A DNA stretch of 64,000 nucleotides from Diphasiastrum complanatum. Its lineage: Eukaryota > Streptophyta > Lycopodiopsida > Lycopodiales > Lycopodiaceae. Location: assembly GCA_029204225.1 (NCBI GenBank), contig CM055095.1:32179732-32243731 (forward strand), read 5' to 3'. How positions within the stretch are numbered: the first letter of the stretch is position 1; every line of letters begins with the position of its first letter. Positions 32,838 through 44,316 of the stretch are shown in pieces. Below the pieces are notes generated by a model. It was not told the origin of the DNA, searched no databases, and saw only the letters and a program-made list of their open reading frames with translations. Position numbers and translations under genes: made by a program.

Positions 32838-34829
32838 ATGTGCCATGAAGTTTTAGAAATCATTTGTAAATAAAACTCGCAAAACTCGCAAAAAATGTAC
32901 TCGCAGATTGTCAAAACCCATCTAAACATAGGATCTGATCTTCAACCAATTCCAAAAGATACTCCAAGCCATGGAATTCTCTCATGTTTTTTAAGTAATT
33001 CACTGTAGATGAAGATATTATCTAAGAATACCAGGGACGAGAAATATCGTTCATATATTCTTGAAATAACACAAGTGTATTCATTAACCAAAAGAAAACA
33101 TGAAGAATTCAAAACAATCAAAGAATTACAATAAGAGATGTCCAGAACTATATCCGAATCGGTACAAGAAATTTCATTCCTTTCAAAAGATCCTTAGCCA
33201 CCATAACCGATATACTAGAGATCTTAAGAGTCCATCTGGATCTCCCATACTATATAGGCCCCACACATGGCTTACTACCAACCCATTCTGGTTAGTAATA
33301 AGCTTTGCAAATCCCTCCATCAGAGAACACTATCTCTTGGTAAAAGCTTTTTCCATTACTAACAACTTGAATGTGATTCATGTGCTAACTAAGTCTTTTT
33401 CCATCCAGGTCATACCAAATTATATAGTCATTCTCAATGTCGTATAAGATATCTCTTATGAATTCAACTAAATGAATTCTTGTTTAACGAAATGAAAATT
33501 ACTCAATAACTGATATTGGGCAGATCTCCTTCAAAGATACACAAAAATTCATAATACAAATACATTTACTACCTTGGATTTTCATTATTCTTCCTCCCTT
33601 AGATGTTTTGGTCTCCCAAAAAACTTCATCGGCTAATGAGCTGTCATGGACGTATAGTAAAAGCAAAAAGTAGATCTGGTTTTCCTTTTTCATTTATCTG
33701 GCTTTACATTACTTCGTTAAGATCTATCGATTTATTGCAACTAATGAGATTATATAAATGGAAACCCCACAAAAGTTGGATTTTTCTGTATTTAACAAAA
33801 ATCTATTTGTTGAATAAAGAATTTACCTCCATTCATTACCATCACTTCATTAGTCCAACTAAATTTCACCTTCAACTAGTATCTTGTTAGCAGCAAATCA
33901 TTGGTATCTTGTTAGCAGAAAACCATTGGTATCTTATCGATCGAAAAGGTAAAATATGTGGACTTTAAAAAATAATAGTCCATGAGCACAATTTAACTCT
34001 ATTCCCAGGGAGTACTCTTACTCCAAAGTTAAAGCGTTAACTAACATAGTACCGAGAAATCAAATTTCCATTTAACCAGGTATCAGTCCGAAAAACCTTC
34101 GTTAGAAAATAAATAATTTGTCATAAATCCTAAATCCATGAACCTAGCTCATAGACATACAGTTAGGATGATAAAAAATTCCAACTTAATTTGGTTATGG
34201 TCTAGAGAATTGGTAAATCCATTTCCAATTGTCGATTTGGTAGATTATACAAAAATCACCACTCCTAACTGACTACTACTTTCACCAAAGCTATTGAATG
34301 TGCTAAGACTCTTTGAACCCCTGGCCTTTTAGCATGCGACATCCATATCATTTGCTGATAGCCTTGTTATCACAAGAATGGTCAATCTTTAAACATGCAT
34401 CAAGTTTTCAAATAGAAAAAAACCATGCATGCTCACCAAAAGGCTTTCATGCCTAACATAAGGCCCCCTCAAACCCTACCAAGGGTTTCAAAAGCAAAGC
34501 TTCCCAATGGATGAGGCTCATTTTTGCCCTCACCATGGCCATTACAGCCGCACCTGATGCTCGAGTTTTCCAAGCTGCCCTTCATCGCTGATTTCATGCT
34601 ATCATGGCTATTTTGCTACAACTCTATCATCCAATTGTCAAAGGTTGTTCTCTTACAAAAAGGTGAAAATATATAAACTATCACTAATTCGGCCTTCCAT
34701 AGTCAAAAATAATATGGGCAGGTGACCTCCAGTTGCTCAAGAAGATCACACATGGATGCGGAACACATCTAAACTAGTGGAAATGCACTCTACCACACTT
34801 TTTCTCTTGTTCAAGTTGTTCTTAATGGC
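32838..34829. other. AT-rich DNA, no recognised gene
   Basis: 32875-32935 resembles 20262-20330 (AACTCGCAAAACTCGC type repeat). Otherwise no coding or RNA signal. The expected 3' remainder of copia A is not found here, so the right side of element B was rearranged. Confidence 0.4.
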
Positions 34830-35899
34830 TTGTTGGATGATCATGCTAATCTTGTTTAAAGTCTTGCTATTCAGAAGACTTTGGCAAGCAGGGTGGATTT
34901 GCAAGAGATATTGGTGAATGAGGAGTTTAGGCTTCAATCAAGAGGAGGTGGGAGAGGAGGCTATGCTCATCAAAGGCAAATTCAAGGGCAAAGGCAAAAG
35001 CAAGTGGTCAAAGAGTCAAGATTAAGGTGAGCCTTCATCTTTTGTTTAGAAGAAGAAAGATAGGTCAAATTTGAAGCACTTCTATTGTGGCATCAAAGGG
35101 CATTTTGCTAGCGATTGCTTGAGGTGAGTAAAGCCTACAAGGTTTACATTCCTACTACTAATAAAGTGATTATTGGTAGAGATGTCATTTTTTATGAGGG
35201 GAATATTCCAATGGTGTCTTCAAGTGATGATGTTGTGGATGGATCTAACATTTTTGATGTTGATGTAAAGGATCCTACTTTAGATGGTGATGATGATGGA
35301 CCTTCATCAAGTCAAAAGCCAAGGAGAACATCAAGGGAAAGACAAATGCCTTCAAGGCTCACATATGATGAGAAAGGTAAGCAAGTTGTTGGAGGTACAC
35401 ACTTTGATTTCCTAACCTCTTTTGATGAACCTACTTGTGTAGATGAAACAAGGAACAAAGAGGAGTGGATCCAAGCAATGGATCTTGAGTATCAAGCTCT
35501 TATGAAGAATGAAACATGGAGATTGGTGGAGTTACCTAAGGACAAGAAAGCTATTGGTGCAAATGGATCTTCAAAGTGAAGACAAAAAGAGATGGATCTA
35601 TCAATAAGCATAAGGCAAGGTTGGTGGAAAAAGGATATGCTCATGAACATGGTATTGACTATGATGAAACCTTTTCACCCGTGGCAAAGGTGGTAAGCAT
35701 TCAGGTCATTATCTCTCTTGCTACTCTTTATGGATGGGATCTATCGCAATTGGATATCGCAAATGCTTTTTTGAATGGTGATCTTGAGGAGGAAGTGTAC
35801 ATGGAGCAACCCGAGAGCTACATTTCACCTAAAAAGCCACATCATGTGTGTCTTCTACAAAAGAGCTTATATGGCCTTCAACAAGCACCATACAATTGA
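34830..35899 (+). pseudogene. Internally deleted copia element (gag knuckle joined to post-integrase and RT start)
   Basis: 34870-35010 reads a Gag C-terminal part (LARRVDLQEILVNEEFRLQS, then Gly/Gln-rich). The knuckle YCGIKGHFASDC at about 35080-35120 runs directly into SKAYKVYIPTTNKVIIGRDV, the linker normally after integrase. From 35430 follow EEWIQAMDLEYQALMKNETW and, one frame on, KTKRDGSINKHKARLV...QLDIANAFLNGDLEEEVYM..P, the start of reverse transcriptase. It ends at a stop near 35899 before the catalytic loop. Protease and integrase are missing. Confidence 0.82.
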
Positions 35900-36482
35900 A
35901 TGTAGGCCATCAATCTATTCATGGGCAATACTCACAAGTTTCATCTTGGACTCATTTAGCACTTCATCTAAAACCCACCAATCAATATAGCAAATGTAGT
36001 AAAACTTACAACATACTTACTTTTTCCTACAAGTGGCTACCCAGTTGCTCCAAGTAGCCAGCTATGGGGCATATACCTGACAAATATGTCAATGGCGACC
36101 GGTCACCATAGTGAACCACATATACAATAAACTATATTAACTATACAATTCCACATTTGATGCTTACATAGATCAAATCTTATTTCAAAATGTTTGTGAT
36201 TGAGTGAGTACATGCAAGACTTATTGAAGCTTAAGATGTTGTGTATGAGAGACTTGTATTGGAAATTTGATTTCAATTCAAACATTAAAATTATGATCTT
36301 CATACAAGATGGAGGGACCAATATTGGTTAAGACTTACTACTACCTTTTCAATAAATGAGGCCCAAATGGAGCAATAGCAGTGCATCTTGTGTATCCAAG
36401 AATACAACCAACTGTCAATCATCTGTATGAGAGTTTTGAGATTCAAGTACCACTTTAGGTTGATTATAGAATTTGCACATGA
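35900..36482. other. DNA after the deleted copia copy, nothing recognised
   Basis: No reverse transcriptase continuation or LTR was identified. Confidence 0.35.
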
Positions 36483-36500
36483 TGGGGGGGGGGGGGGGGG
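36483..36500. repeat. G18 homopolymer
   Basis: Eighteen consecutive G, able to form G-quadruplex and prone to sequencing error. Shorter G runs lie at 48114-48126 and 52243-52264. Confidence 0.9.
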
Positions 36501-36534
36501 TGGCCTGCCCCCAGGGCCAGACCTGCACGGAAGG

Positions 36535-36724
36535 CCCGAGGGGCAGGGGCTTCCCCTGCCTAATGACCTGTCTAAAAAAAATTTCTTTAGTACATTCTGC
36601 ACTTCTGCACAGAATTAGTGATGAAGTCCGTGCCCGAGGGGCAGGGGCTTCCCCTGCCTAATGACCTGTCTAAAAAAAATTTCTTTAGTACATTCTGCAC
36701 TTCTGCACAGAATTAGTGATGAAG
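36535..36724. repeat. 98-bp perfect-looking tandem duplication
   Basis: The block starting CCCGAGGGGCAGGGGCTTCC at 36535 is repeated at 36633 and ends GAATTAGTGATGAAG in both. By eye I see no mismatch over ~92 bp, so the duplication is recent or an assembly artefact next to the G18 run. Confidence 0.9.
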
Positions 36725-37481
36725 AATTAGAATTTTGGAAATATTAGCAAATTTCACATGATGCAATCAAATTCCACCTGTGGAGGTGCATCAAAAACAC
36801 AAAGGAAAATGAAGACTTGGCATTACGTTATAGAGAAAATTAGCTTAGAAGTGATCATTTACTCGTTGTGTTGCTCTAAATGCAGAATGGGAATCTTGTA
36901 TAGTTTCTGCTATTAGCCCAAACAATAACTATTAAGAAAATAAAAGTCTGCCACATTCAGTCCACTACGTAAGTGGTGTGCTGTTGAAGGCCTCGTTTTC
37001 TTTCTTTGATCTTTACTCATTCCCACGAAAATGAGGACAAGCAAAGGATAAAAAAGTTACATCATGATGATATCTTCAACCTTTTAACTCCTATTTCTTA
37101 AGGTTGAGTCGCTCAGGTGCGGGGAAGCTTATATTGCCCATAATGGAGGCGAGAGCTATGCTACCCTTGCGTTTTTGAAAACGGAAGAAAAATTTTGGTT
37201 TGAAAATGTTCTGAAGAAACTTATTGTCAATGTCAGTAATCAAAAGATACTAGTACTAATTTACGAAGATGCGAAAAATCAAAAAACTCTGCAGGATTCT
37301 AACCAAAGGCAGCATTCAACTGGCAAAAGGCGCTTTAAAATTCCACATAACGGGAGATTGCGGCAATGTGAACGTCAAATTTCAGTAAAAAAAATTTAAT
37401 AATCTACTTTTACAGCAGTTGTAATCCAGCTCAATTCAGGCCCACAGGTGATGTTAAGCAGAAAGTAAGCTGTACGAAGAG
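36725..37481. other. 3' flank of the DCAF12-like gene
   Basis: Lies just downstream of the stop codon at 37482 on the minus strand and probably contains its 3' untranslated region. No polyadenylation signal was fixed and no other gene is seen. Confidence 0.4.
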
Positions 37482-40365
37482 CTACGTCCATACGGCAACG
37501 TAACATCCATTCAAACCAAAAGGAAGAGGTCCCCCTGCAGCAAGAAGTGAGGTGCCTGTGACATCGTAAGCGTGCGTGTATACAGCATGCCTTAGTTGTT
37601 GACCGTGGAAATGCCTCCTGTATACTGCATTCGCCTCCTACAGCAAGTTACAACTACAACACAAGGTTCAAGTTCTGAAGTTGAATTGTTCTCATTGGCC
37701 AAAACAAGTACAATATGTGCAATGTACATACTATAAATCAGTTTATAGCGATTACTTCGTTAGTTTTCGATTTTGCGGACTGACAGCCACAGAGGTAACG
37801 GAATGATCAGAAAAAGAGGACATACAAAAAAGCCTTTGCCAGTCTCAAAATAGAAACGATCTTTGGCAGAGTCTAGAATTCCAGTATTTGCGTTCTTTGC
37901 GGGAGCTGCACAAAGAATAAACCTCAGAAGCATGCATGCAGATTAGTGTAGTTCTAAGCTCCGTGGCCCCAGGCCAAGCCAAGATAAGATAGCTTACAAA
38001 GGACAATGTAATTTCCCGTTCGCAGGTCTAGAAAAGATAGTCGTCCTTTGCCACCACCGCAGGTAATTGTAAGGCCTCGCAAGCTCAGTGAACGGACGCC
38101 TGCTATGATAAGTAATGGGCCCCAGATTCAGAATGTGGTTTTAACTTGTAGTTACAAACCTCAATGTTTCTTTAGATTTGAAACCATAAATACAAGAACA
38201 GGTACCCCATCCATCATCCAGCGATTCGACGTGCCTGGACACGTGCCCACAACGCATATCTATGAAAGATATATATTTCTGGGAACCGACTGCAATGATA
38301 GGATACTCCATAGCAAGACATACGAGCTCTCTCTTGTAGTGCAAAGAGACGCTCGTAACCTGAAAGAGAAAGATCAACATTAATTTATACGTAAAACCTG
38401 CTTTCACGATGTAGGCCTTAAAGGTAGTAAGTTACATGTACGGTCCTAAGTCAATTAACTCTCACTCACCACTTCCATGCTGTGTGGATCCCAGATTTTA
38501 CATGTGCCGTCTTGGCTCAATGTTGCTAGACGCTGCATGAACAAAATGCATTAATATGACTTCTTGTTCTCCCAAATAACCAGAGATGACTAAGGCTGAT
38601 ACTATTTATTTGCAAGTTTCGACGCACCAGTACTGGCGAAGGAAAAGTTGCAAAATACAATCTAGTTAACAACTGACGAGAGTTTCTCTTCAGTTTTCTT
38701 GTTGAGGTTTGGGGTTCTACTCCACTGATCAGCCACACAATGAGGAAATACATGAATTCTACTCAAATTTGATAAGAAAACATTACGACAACATATAACA
38801 GACCGTAACATAGGTCTTTGTAGAAAGTGCAAGTGACGCGAAGCTCATACAAAACACAGATACCTCCGAATTCATGCAGTATTTCAGATCTCTCACTTTG
38901 TCTGTATGAACTCTACAGTCAGCTAATGGATGCTCATTTGTGAACGGTAAGCCAGCCTTAACTGACCATAGCTTCACAGTGGAATCACGAGAGCCTGTCA
39001 AGTTTCAACAATGCATATAACGTGCAAAATGTAAAAACAATGCGTACAACGAACATCAATCAATGTTAAGGCTACACATAGCTTCACAGCCTTCACATGA
39101 GTCGCAACGCAATTCCTGTCACGGAAGCACCAATTAGTTATAAAGCGAGTTTTCCAACCATACGAGCCAACGAACATACACAAGACAAACAGGACGACAT
39201 ATAAATGGTACACTATCTGATGAAAATCTGGTTTGAATCTTCTACCTGTGACCAGTACGGAATCTGTAAGCCAAGTAGCTGCGAAGATCCAATCATTGTG
39301 CTTCTGTAGCAAAAATTCAAGTAGCTTATCTTAAATAGCAAAGTAAGCTCCAAAAAACAAACATGCGGAACGTCAAATTACGTCCATCCTACACGGTGTA
39401 TGCGAGACTCAAGTAACCCTTGTTGATGGTGCGTGAAGCAGGATATTAAGGAAAATAGACTATGACTCGAAAATCTAATAGCAACAACATCTGAACGTAA
39501 CGAAAACAGGTTTCTCATACCTTTAAAAGTTGAATTGGAGTAAATGCTGGAAGTCTAAATACAGCAACATCATTTGGATCGTCTGCTCCACTGGCGATAA
39601 ACCGTTTCGAGATATTCATAGCACTTTGCTCGGTCAATTAGTCACAAAACCTTTTGATGTATGACCCTTTGATGCGCGTGAGAAAGAAACATTGGCAATG
39701 ATAATTACTTTCTTAAGATGGTTCCGAGCGACTGTCAAATATCGTGATGAAATATAGAAGAATGTATCCTCCTATGCGGCAAAGATATATGCATGAAATA
39801 TACGAAGTCTACAAAGAAAGCTATGGAGTTTAAAGCACGTAAATGGGTCAGGATACATGGAATGGATTCCACATGACTCTTCACGTGAAATACGGGGCTG
39901 GGATCTGCATGGTAAAGATATCTCACAACTCCTATCTGTAAGCGAGTCGAGAAGCAAAAGTTTGTTATTTTTCGTGCCAAGAAGTACATTGACATTATCA
40001 AGCCATGCAGCTGCAAAAACTTTGTCATGGCCTTTTGCTCCATGTAATTCTTGTTCTCGAAAAAATCCAGGGATCTTGTGCAGGGTAATCTCCTGACATG
40101 TCCTTTTTTCCTTTCTTGAACATCAAATACACCCTCTTAGAATGGCATCAGGGTAAAGTCACTAACCATAGGATATTCCAAAACGAACTCGAAAAGAACA
40201 CTGCATAGCATATATTGTAAGAGCTGCTCACGAAAGTGAATTGTATTAGACAAAATCATCTTACTCGCAATTGTTGCTCACTTCGCGCTTTTTAAGATAT
40301 TGAAGCATTGTTCGATCATAACTCGATTTAGATCCTCCCCATTTCACGATTGCTTCTCTGTGAAA
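37482..40365 (-). CDS. DCAF12: DCAF12-like WD40 protein, eleven exons (5' end not found)
   Basis: Exons from the 5' side: 40365-40265, 40200-40167, 40092-39857, 39623-39521, 39303-39246, 38994-38864, 38532-38470, 38359-38206, 38099-37998, 37905-37826, 37637-37482 (TAG). All modelled introns are GT...AG and all phases agree: 1218 nt, 405 residues. Landmarks in family order: LQYLKKREV, GHDKVFAAAWL, SCGIHSI, ASGADDPNDVAVFRLP, KHNDWIFAATWL, GSRDSTVKLW, SQDGTCKIWD, AVGSQKYISFIDMR, GVRSLSLRG, GKGRLSFLDLR, YTHAYDVTGT, AGGPLPFGLNGCYVAVW. DCAF12 proteins (about 450 residues in animals) are beta-propeller substrate receptors of CUL4-DDB1 ubiquitin ligases. About 45 N-terminal residues are missing; the true first exon is probably upstream of 40366. 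No stop or frameshift was seen, so it looks functional. The 34-nt exon 2 is the weakest call. Confidence 0.85.
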
Positions 40366-41875
40366 CTGTCAATTTCGATTTAAAGAAGCTACGCAGGTGC
40401 AATATCTCAAAAACGCTTTCCATTCAATGGGGGGCCCTACGCCTAGGGAAAGGTACCCCTCACCCGTCCCCTGGGCTGAAGGGCCTGAGGAAGTGATCTT
40501 CCTCCACCTTTTTTTTCTTTACTTTTCCTTTTGGGTGTAAATTTTTTTTAGATGCATCTTTCAAGTGGAAGGTTTGTGTAAAAAACTGTAAATTTTTCAT
40601 ACACCTTTCAGGGGCCATGACGTAATGCCAAGTGACAAGGTGGAGAGAGGATGGCAAATTCCAGAGGAAAGATAAGCGCGGATGCATATTTTGCTCTTGG
40701 AGTCACCTCCAAAATACTCACAAAACCTGAGCACTTGGCATTATGGCAATCGTAATGTGCATGCAAACAAAAATCTACGTAAATTTCATAGGATTCAAAA
40801 GTCTTGAAAATTTGGGTGTTGCTACAAAATGAAAGATTTTGAGCAGTTTTAATATTTTTTACCCATCAATATACTTGGAACATTTTTTATTTATAAGATT
40901 AAAGCTCCCAACTTCTTGACGGGATAGGAATATTTAGGGTAAGATTTATAAAACGTTAGACTTTTTAGGGCAATATTTACATAGTGCTAGGAATATGTAA
41001 CATAGAGCTTTAGAATTTATATTATATATGTAAAATATTTACACTTTGACTTTTAAATGTGACACGTGTCATATTTGATAGGTCAACCTTTGCATGTGTC
41101 ACTCATTCACTGAACCAAGTGTCCTAGTGAGCATATGACACGCGGCCTATTGACTAGTCAACTCTCTTACGTTTTAGGAAGTCAGTCCACCCACTCCTAA
41201 TAAATGACCCAATACTCCATACCAAAGCTAAGCACGATTCTCTGAGGTCCAATGCCAACTAATTATAGTTTATTTATAAATTACTTACAAAGGTAACCAC
41301 GAGCCGATGACTTAGCCATTTCAGTAATTATAATAACTATAAAATGTAAATCTGTCACTGAAAATTGTAAATAACTAGGACAAGGAGTATAGGCTCTAAC
41401 AAGCAGGCAAAGCCTGTTGATGTACAGCAGGGACCACCAGTAGCAGGTTATATTGGAAATGAAATTTTTGACTAATGATTTAATAATGATAAATATATTA
41501 TATAGTGTAAATTGTACATAATATCATATAATATACACTATACTTATATTCTAAAATTCAATCTTAAAGGCTCGTTGTACAAAAATTAACTTTGTCATAA
41601 ATTCTACCTTTATGGTATTGGTTATGTGTCTCAAAAGCATTGGTCCTATAGCAGCTAGTGGCCTAGCTTTTGTATGCTTTGTTGTAATTTGGCCCTAACA
41701 CCAAAGACTGGGAGGCTGGCCGTTGTATCGAAACCAGGGTCCCAAAGGCTGAAAGTCATGGACTTGTCTAGAATTTGAGGCTTGGCTGCTTGCTACTTGG
41801 TTGGGTGGTTTCTCCATAGTGTATTATCATTGTGTTTGTAATTTGTAAGCAAGATCTAAGGAGCTTCCCTTATAG
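40366..41875. other. Upstream flank of the WD40 gene and probable LTR
   Basis: 40440-40620 contains GC-rich and TGCA(T/C)CTTT motifs like those at 1690-2030. The right part (from about 41400) probably includes a 5' LTR belonging to the primer-binding site at 41876; its start was not fixed. The missing first exon of the WD40 gene may also lie here. Confidence 0.35.
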
Positions 41876-41887
41876 TGGTATCAGAGC
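41876..41887 (+). promoter_or_regulatory. Primer-binding site, initiator-Met tRNA type
   Basis: TGGTATCAGAGC exactly, followed by AAGG. Marks the 5' end of the interior of an LTR element on the plus strand, probably gypsy F. Confidence 0.85.
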
Positions 41888-43480
41888 AAGGCTTACAAGT
41901 TTGGAGAGGTGGTGCTTTTCATTGGAGCTTGGTGGTAATCAACTAGTATTCTCATCCAAGGAGAGGAGCAAGGTTGCAAGTTGGTGGATCTTCCCAATTT
42001 CAATTTGCATGATCCATATCTCTCTCAAATTCATGGTGGTTTATGAAGAATGGTGCTAGGAAATCAATTTTCTGGTGTCTTTTTGGAGTTTTAGCATGTG
42101 TAGCTCAAAACTAGTTATGGATCTGAAATTTCCAGCAAGTTAATTTACTTTGAAGTAGTTGAAATTCAGGTTGCATGTTGGATCTTCCCATGTATTTGGA
42201 TTCTAGGCTCTTTTGTGGCCAAATTTGGCTTATTTTCCATGATTTTGGTAGAAAATTGATGGTAGAATTCAAAATCCAGCAAGTTCAGATCAATTGGTTG
42301 GTTATAACTCGGTATTTTGGATTGCATGTGGATTTGGAAAACGTTCTTGCCATTAAATTCCAATTGGGCATGGTGAAAAAACCTAGAAAGGGCCAAAATT
42401 CATGATTTTTGTTTGTTTTTTCATGAAATTGGATGGTAGGAGGTTGTTGAACATCAATTGAAGCTGAGAAAAGATGAATCATAGTCTTTTGAAGTTGTCC
42501 TAGAAGTTAGAGCCAAGAATTCCAGCAATTGGGTTTGTAGGAAGTCAAAAATTGACCAATTTTGGTGAATTTTGGGGGGTGGATTTCTCTAAATCGATAA
42601 GGCTGTAAATTGATGGGTAGAGGCTTATGTTTCAATTCCATCAAGTTTGTAGCAATTTTGACTACTAGAAATCAAGAATTCATGGTTCTCAGCCCATATT
42701 GCTTCATAGGATCTGTATGAAGGCTTCATGGAACTCTTAGAGACCATTTAAGACTGTTTGGATCATCACTTTTAGGCTTTGCAAATTTTTAAGCTGACCT
42801 ACAGGTTATTTAGCTGGTCTGAACTCGCATGTGTGAATCCTAGGTGGTAGGCTGACGTGGCAAGTGTCTTATTCACTAGATCTCCCTCTGTACTGAGCTT
42901 TACAGCATCCAATATGGTGTCCTGTAGCCAAAGATATGATCATCTGAAGTTTTGTAATTTTGTGAGCAAAATTGGTAGAATTTGGAATTGTTCTGATTGC
43001 ATGCATGTCAATTTCCTATTTTGAGGTATTTTACTTGCATGGAATGTCTGCATGTTGATTGTCAGATTGATTCTGACATGCATGAGTGGTTTAGATCTGT
43101 TTTGAGTAGTTATACGCATGTACTCTAACTAAGAGATACAAAACTAGGTTTTATAGCTGACAATTTCCGTAGAACTTGATTTTACGTAAAATTCCATAAT
43201 TGTGAAAAATCAGTTTAATGTCGCATGTCTTGCATGCCTGATGGACATTAATGTAGTAAAATTAAGAATCAAACAGTGAATCGAATTTTCAACTTCGATT
43301 TCTTAATAACTGACAGAGATTTTTTACGAATTTTTAAGAAAACGTAAAAAAAAAAAAAAAAATTAAAAATAAAAGTGCGAAAACTCAAATTTTTTAGTTT
43401 TTTTCAGTTTTTAAGAAAGCTTTTATAGTTGCTGATGACGTGGACTACTACCTGAAGTTCGTGAACTGCAAAATGGGTAC
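41888..43480 (+). other. Non-coding leader between primer-binding site and gypsy F gag
   Basis: 1.6 kb without readable domains, with an A-run near 43352-43370. A leader this long is unusual for a gypsy element and may include insertions. Confidence 0.4.
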
Positions 43481-43612
43481 AAAGAGTTTAGACTCTTATA
43501 TCCAAGAGTTCATGGACCATAGAATAGGGTTTCATCATTCGATACGAAGTTGGCACTTTGGCAGTTTGTCCTAGGTTTGCCAGCTGACTATTAGAACGAA
43601 TGCAGGAGAAAT

Positions 43613-43969
43613 GTGCTTCAAAACCTCGAGGATGCGTTTCAGATTGCGAAAGCATATGACTCCACAGTGGTGGCATCCAGGAAGCAATTTGCGCAAATTC
43701 CAACCACTTTGAAAACCAAGAAGGGTAAGAAGCGCGGTCCAGACCAAGCAAAATATTTTGACGAATTAGATAAAGCAGCATCGAAACACAGGAAGCCGAA
43801 GAGAAAGAGATTTAAGAAATATATGTCCCGAAAAAAGGCTAAGAAAGAGAACCTATGTTTCGTCTATAAGAAGCTTGGACATATGATGAAATTTTGTCCA
43901 AAAAGGAAGAAAGCGTATGCTCACATGATTGAGATCTTAGGAAGCAATAGACTTTGGAAATTAACCTGA
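43613..43969 (+). pseudogene. Gypsy F gag C-terminal part with altered zinc knuckle
   Basis: Lys-rich frame with CFVYKKLGHMMKFC: the second Cys of a CX2CX4HX4C knuckle is Tyr (a single G-to-A change). Expected to weaken RNA binding. Confidence 0.8.
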
Positions 43970-44304
43970 CTGATTGTGAGTGTGAATGTTCTTTTAGTAC
44001 TATTTCTTTCTTGCCTAATGAACTTTTCTATTTAATTGGCACAGTTAAAGATGAAGAAGTGAGTATTTTATTGGATAGTGGTTCAACTTATAATTTTATT
44101 AATTCTTGTCTTGTGCAAAAACTTAGCCTGGAAACTGAAGCCAACAATCATAGATATAAAGTTTATCTAGCTTTAGGAGCAGAGTTGGAGACTTGGAACG
44201 TAAAAGTCCTGAAGCACCCAGTTTTGATGCAAGGACACACGGAATTAGTTAATTTTCATGTTTTAGACCTAGCTCGTACTAATTTAATCTTAGGTTACGA
44301 GTAA
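43954..44304 (+). pseudogene. Gypsy F protease
   Basis: IGTVKDEEVSILLDSGSTYNFIN carries the retropepsin Asp, and the later NLILGYE block is the second conserved segment. It ends with TAA where the polyprotein would continue. Confidence 0.83.
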
Positions 44305-44316
44305 TTATTTAGTAAA

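Noticed and set aside
33100-33890. Short plus-strand frames in AT-rich DNA, possibly organellar
   Set aside because: Composition hinted at inserted organelle DNA, but no organelle gene could be read.
37175-37399. 74-codon plus-strand frame downstream of the WD40 gene
   Set aside because: No family match and it overlaps the probable 3' untranslated region of the minus-strand gene.
41876-41900. Possible tRNA gene at TGGTATCAGAGC
   Set aside because: Only the tRNA 3'-end complement is present, with no cloverleaf; it is a retrotransposon primer-binding site. The same holds at 11776 and 51122.
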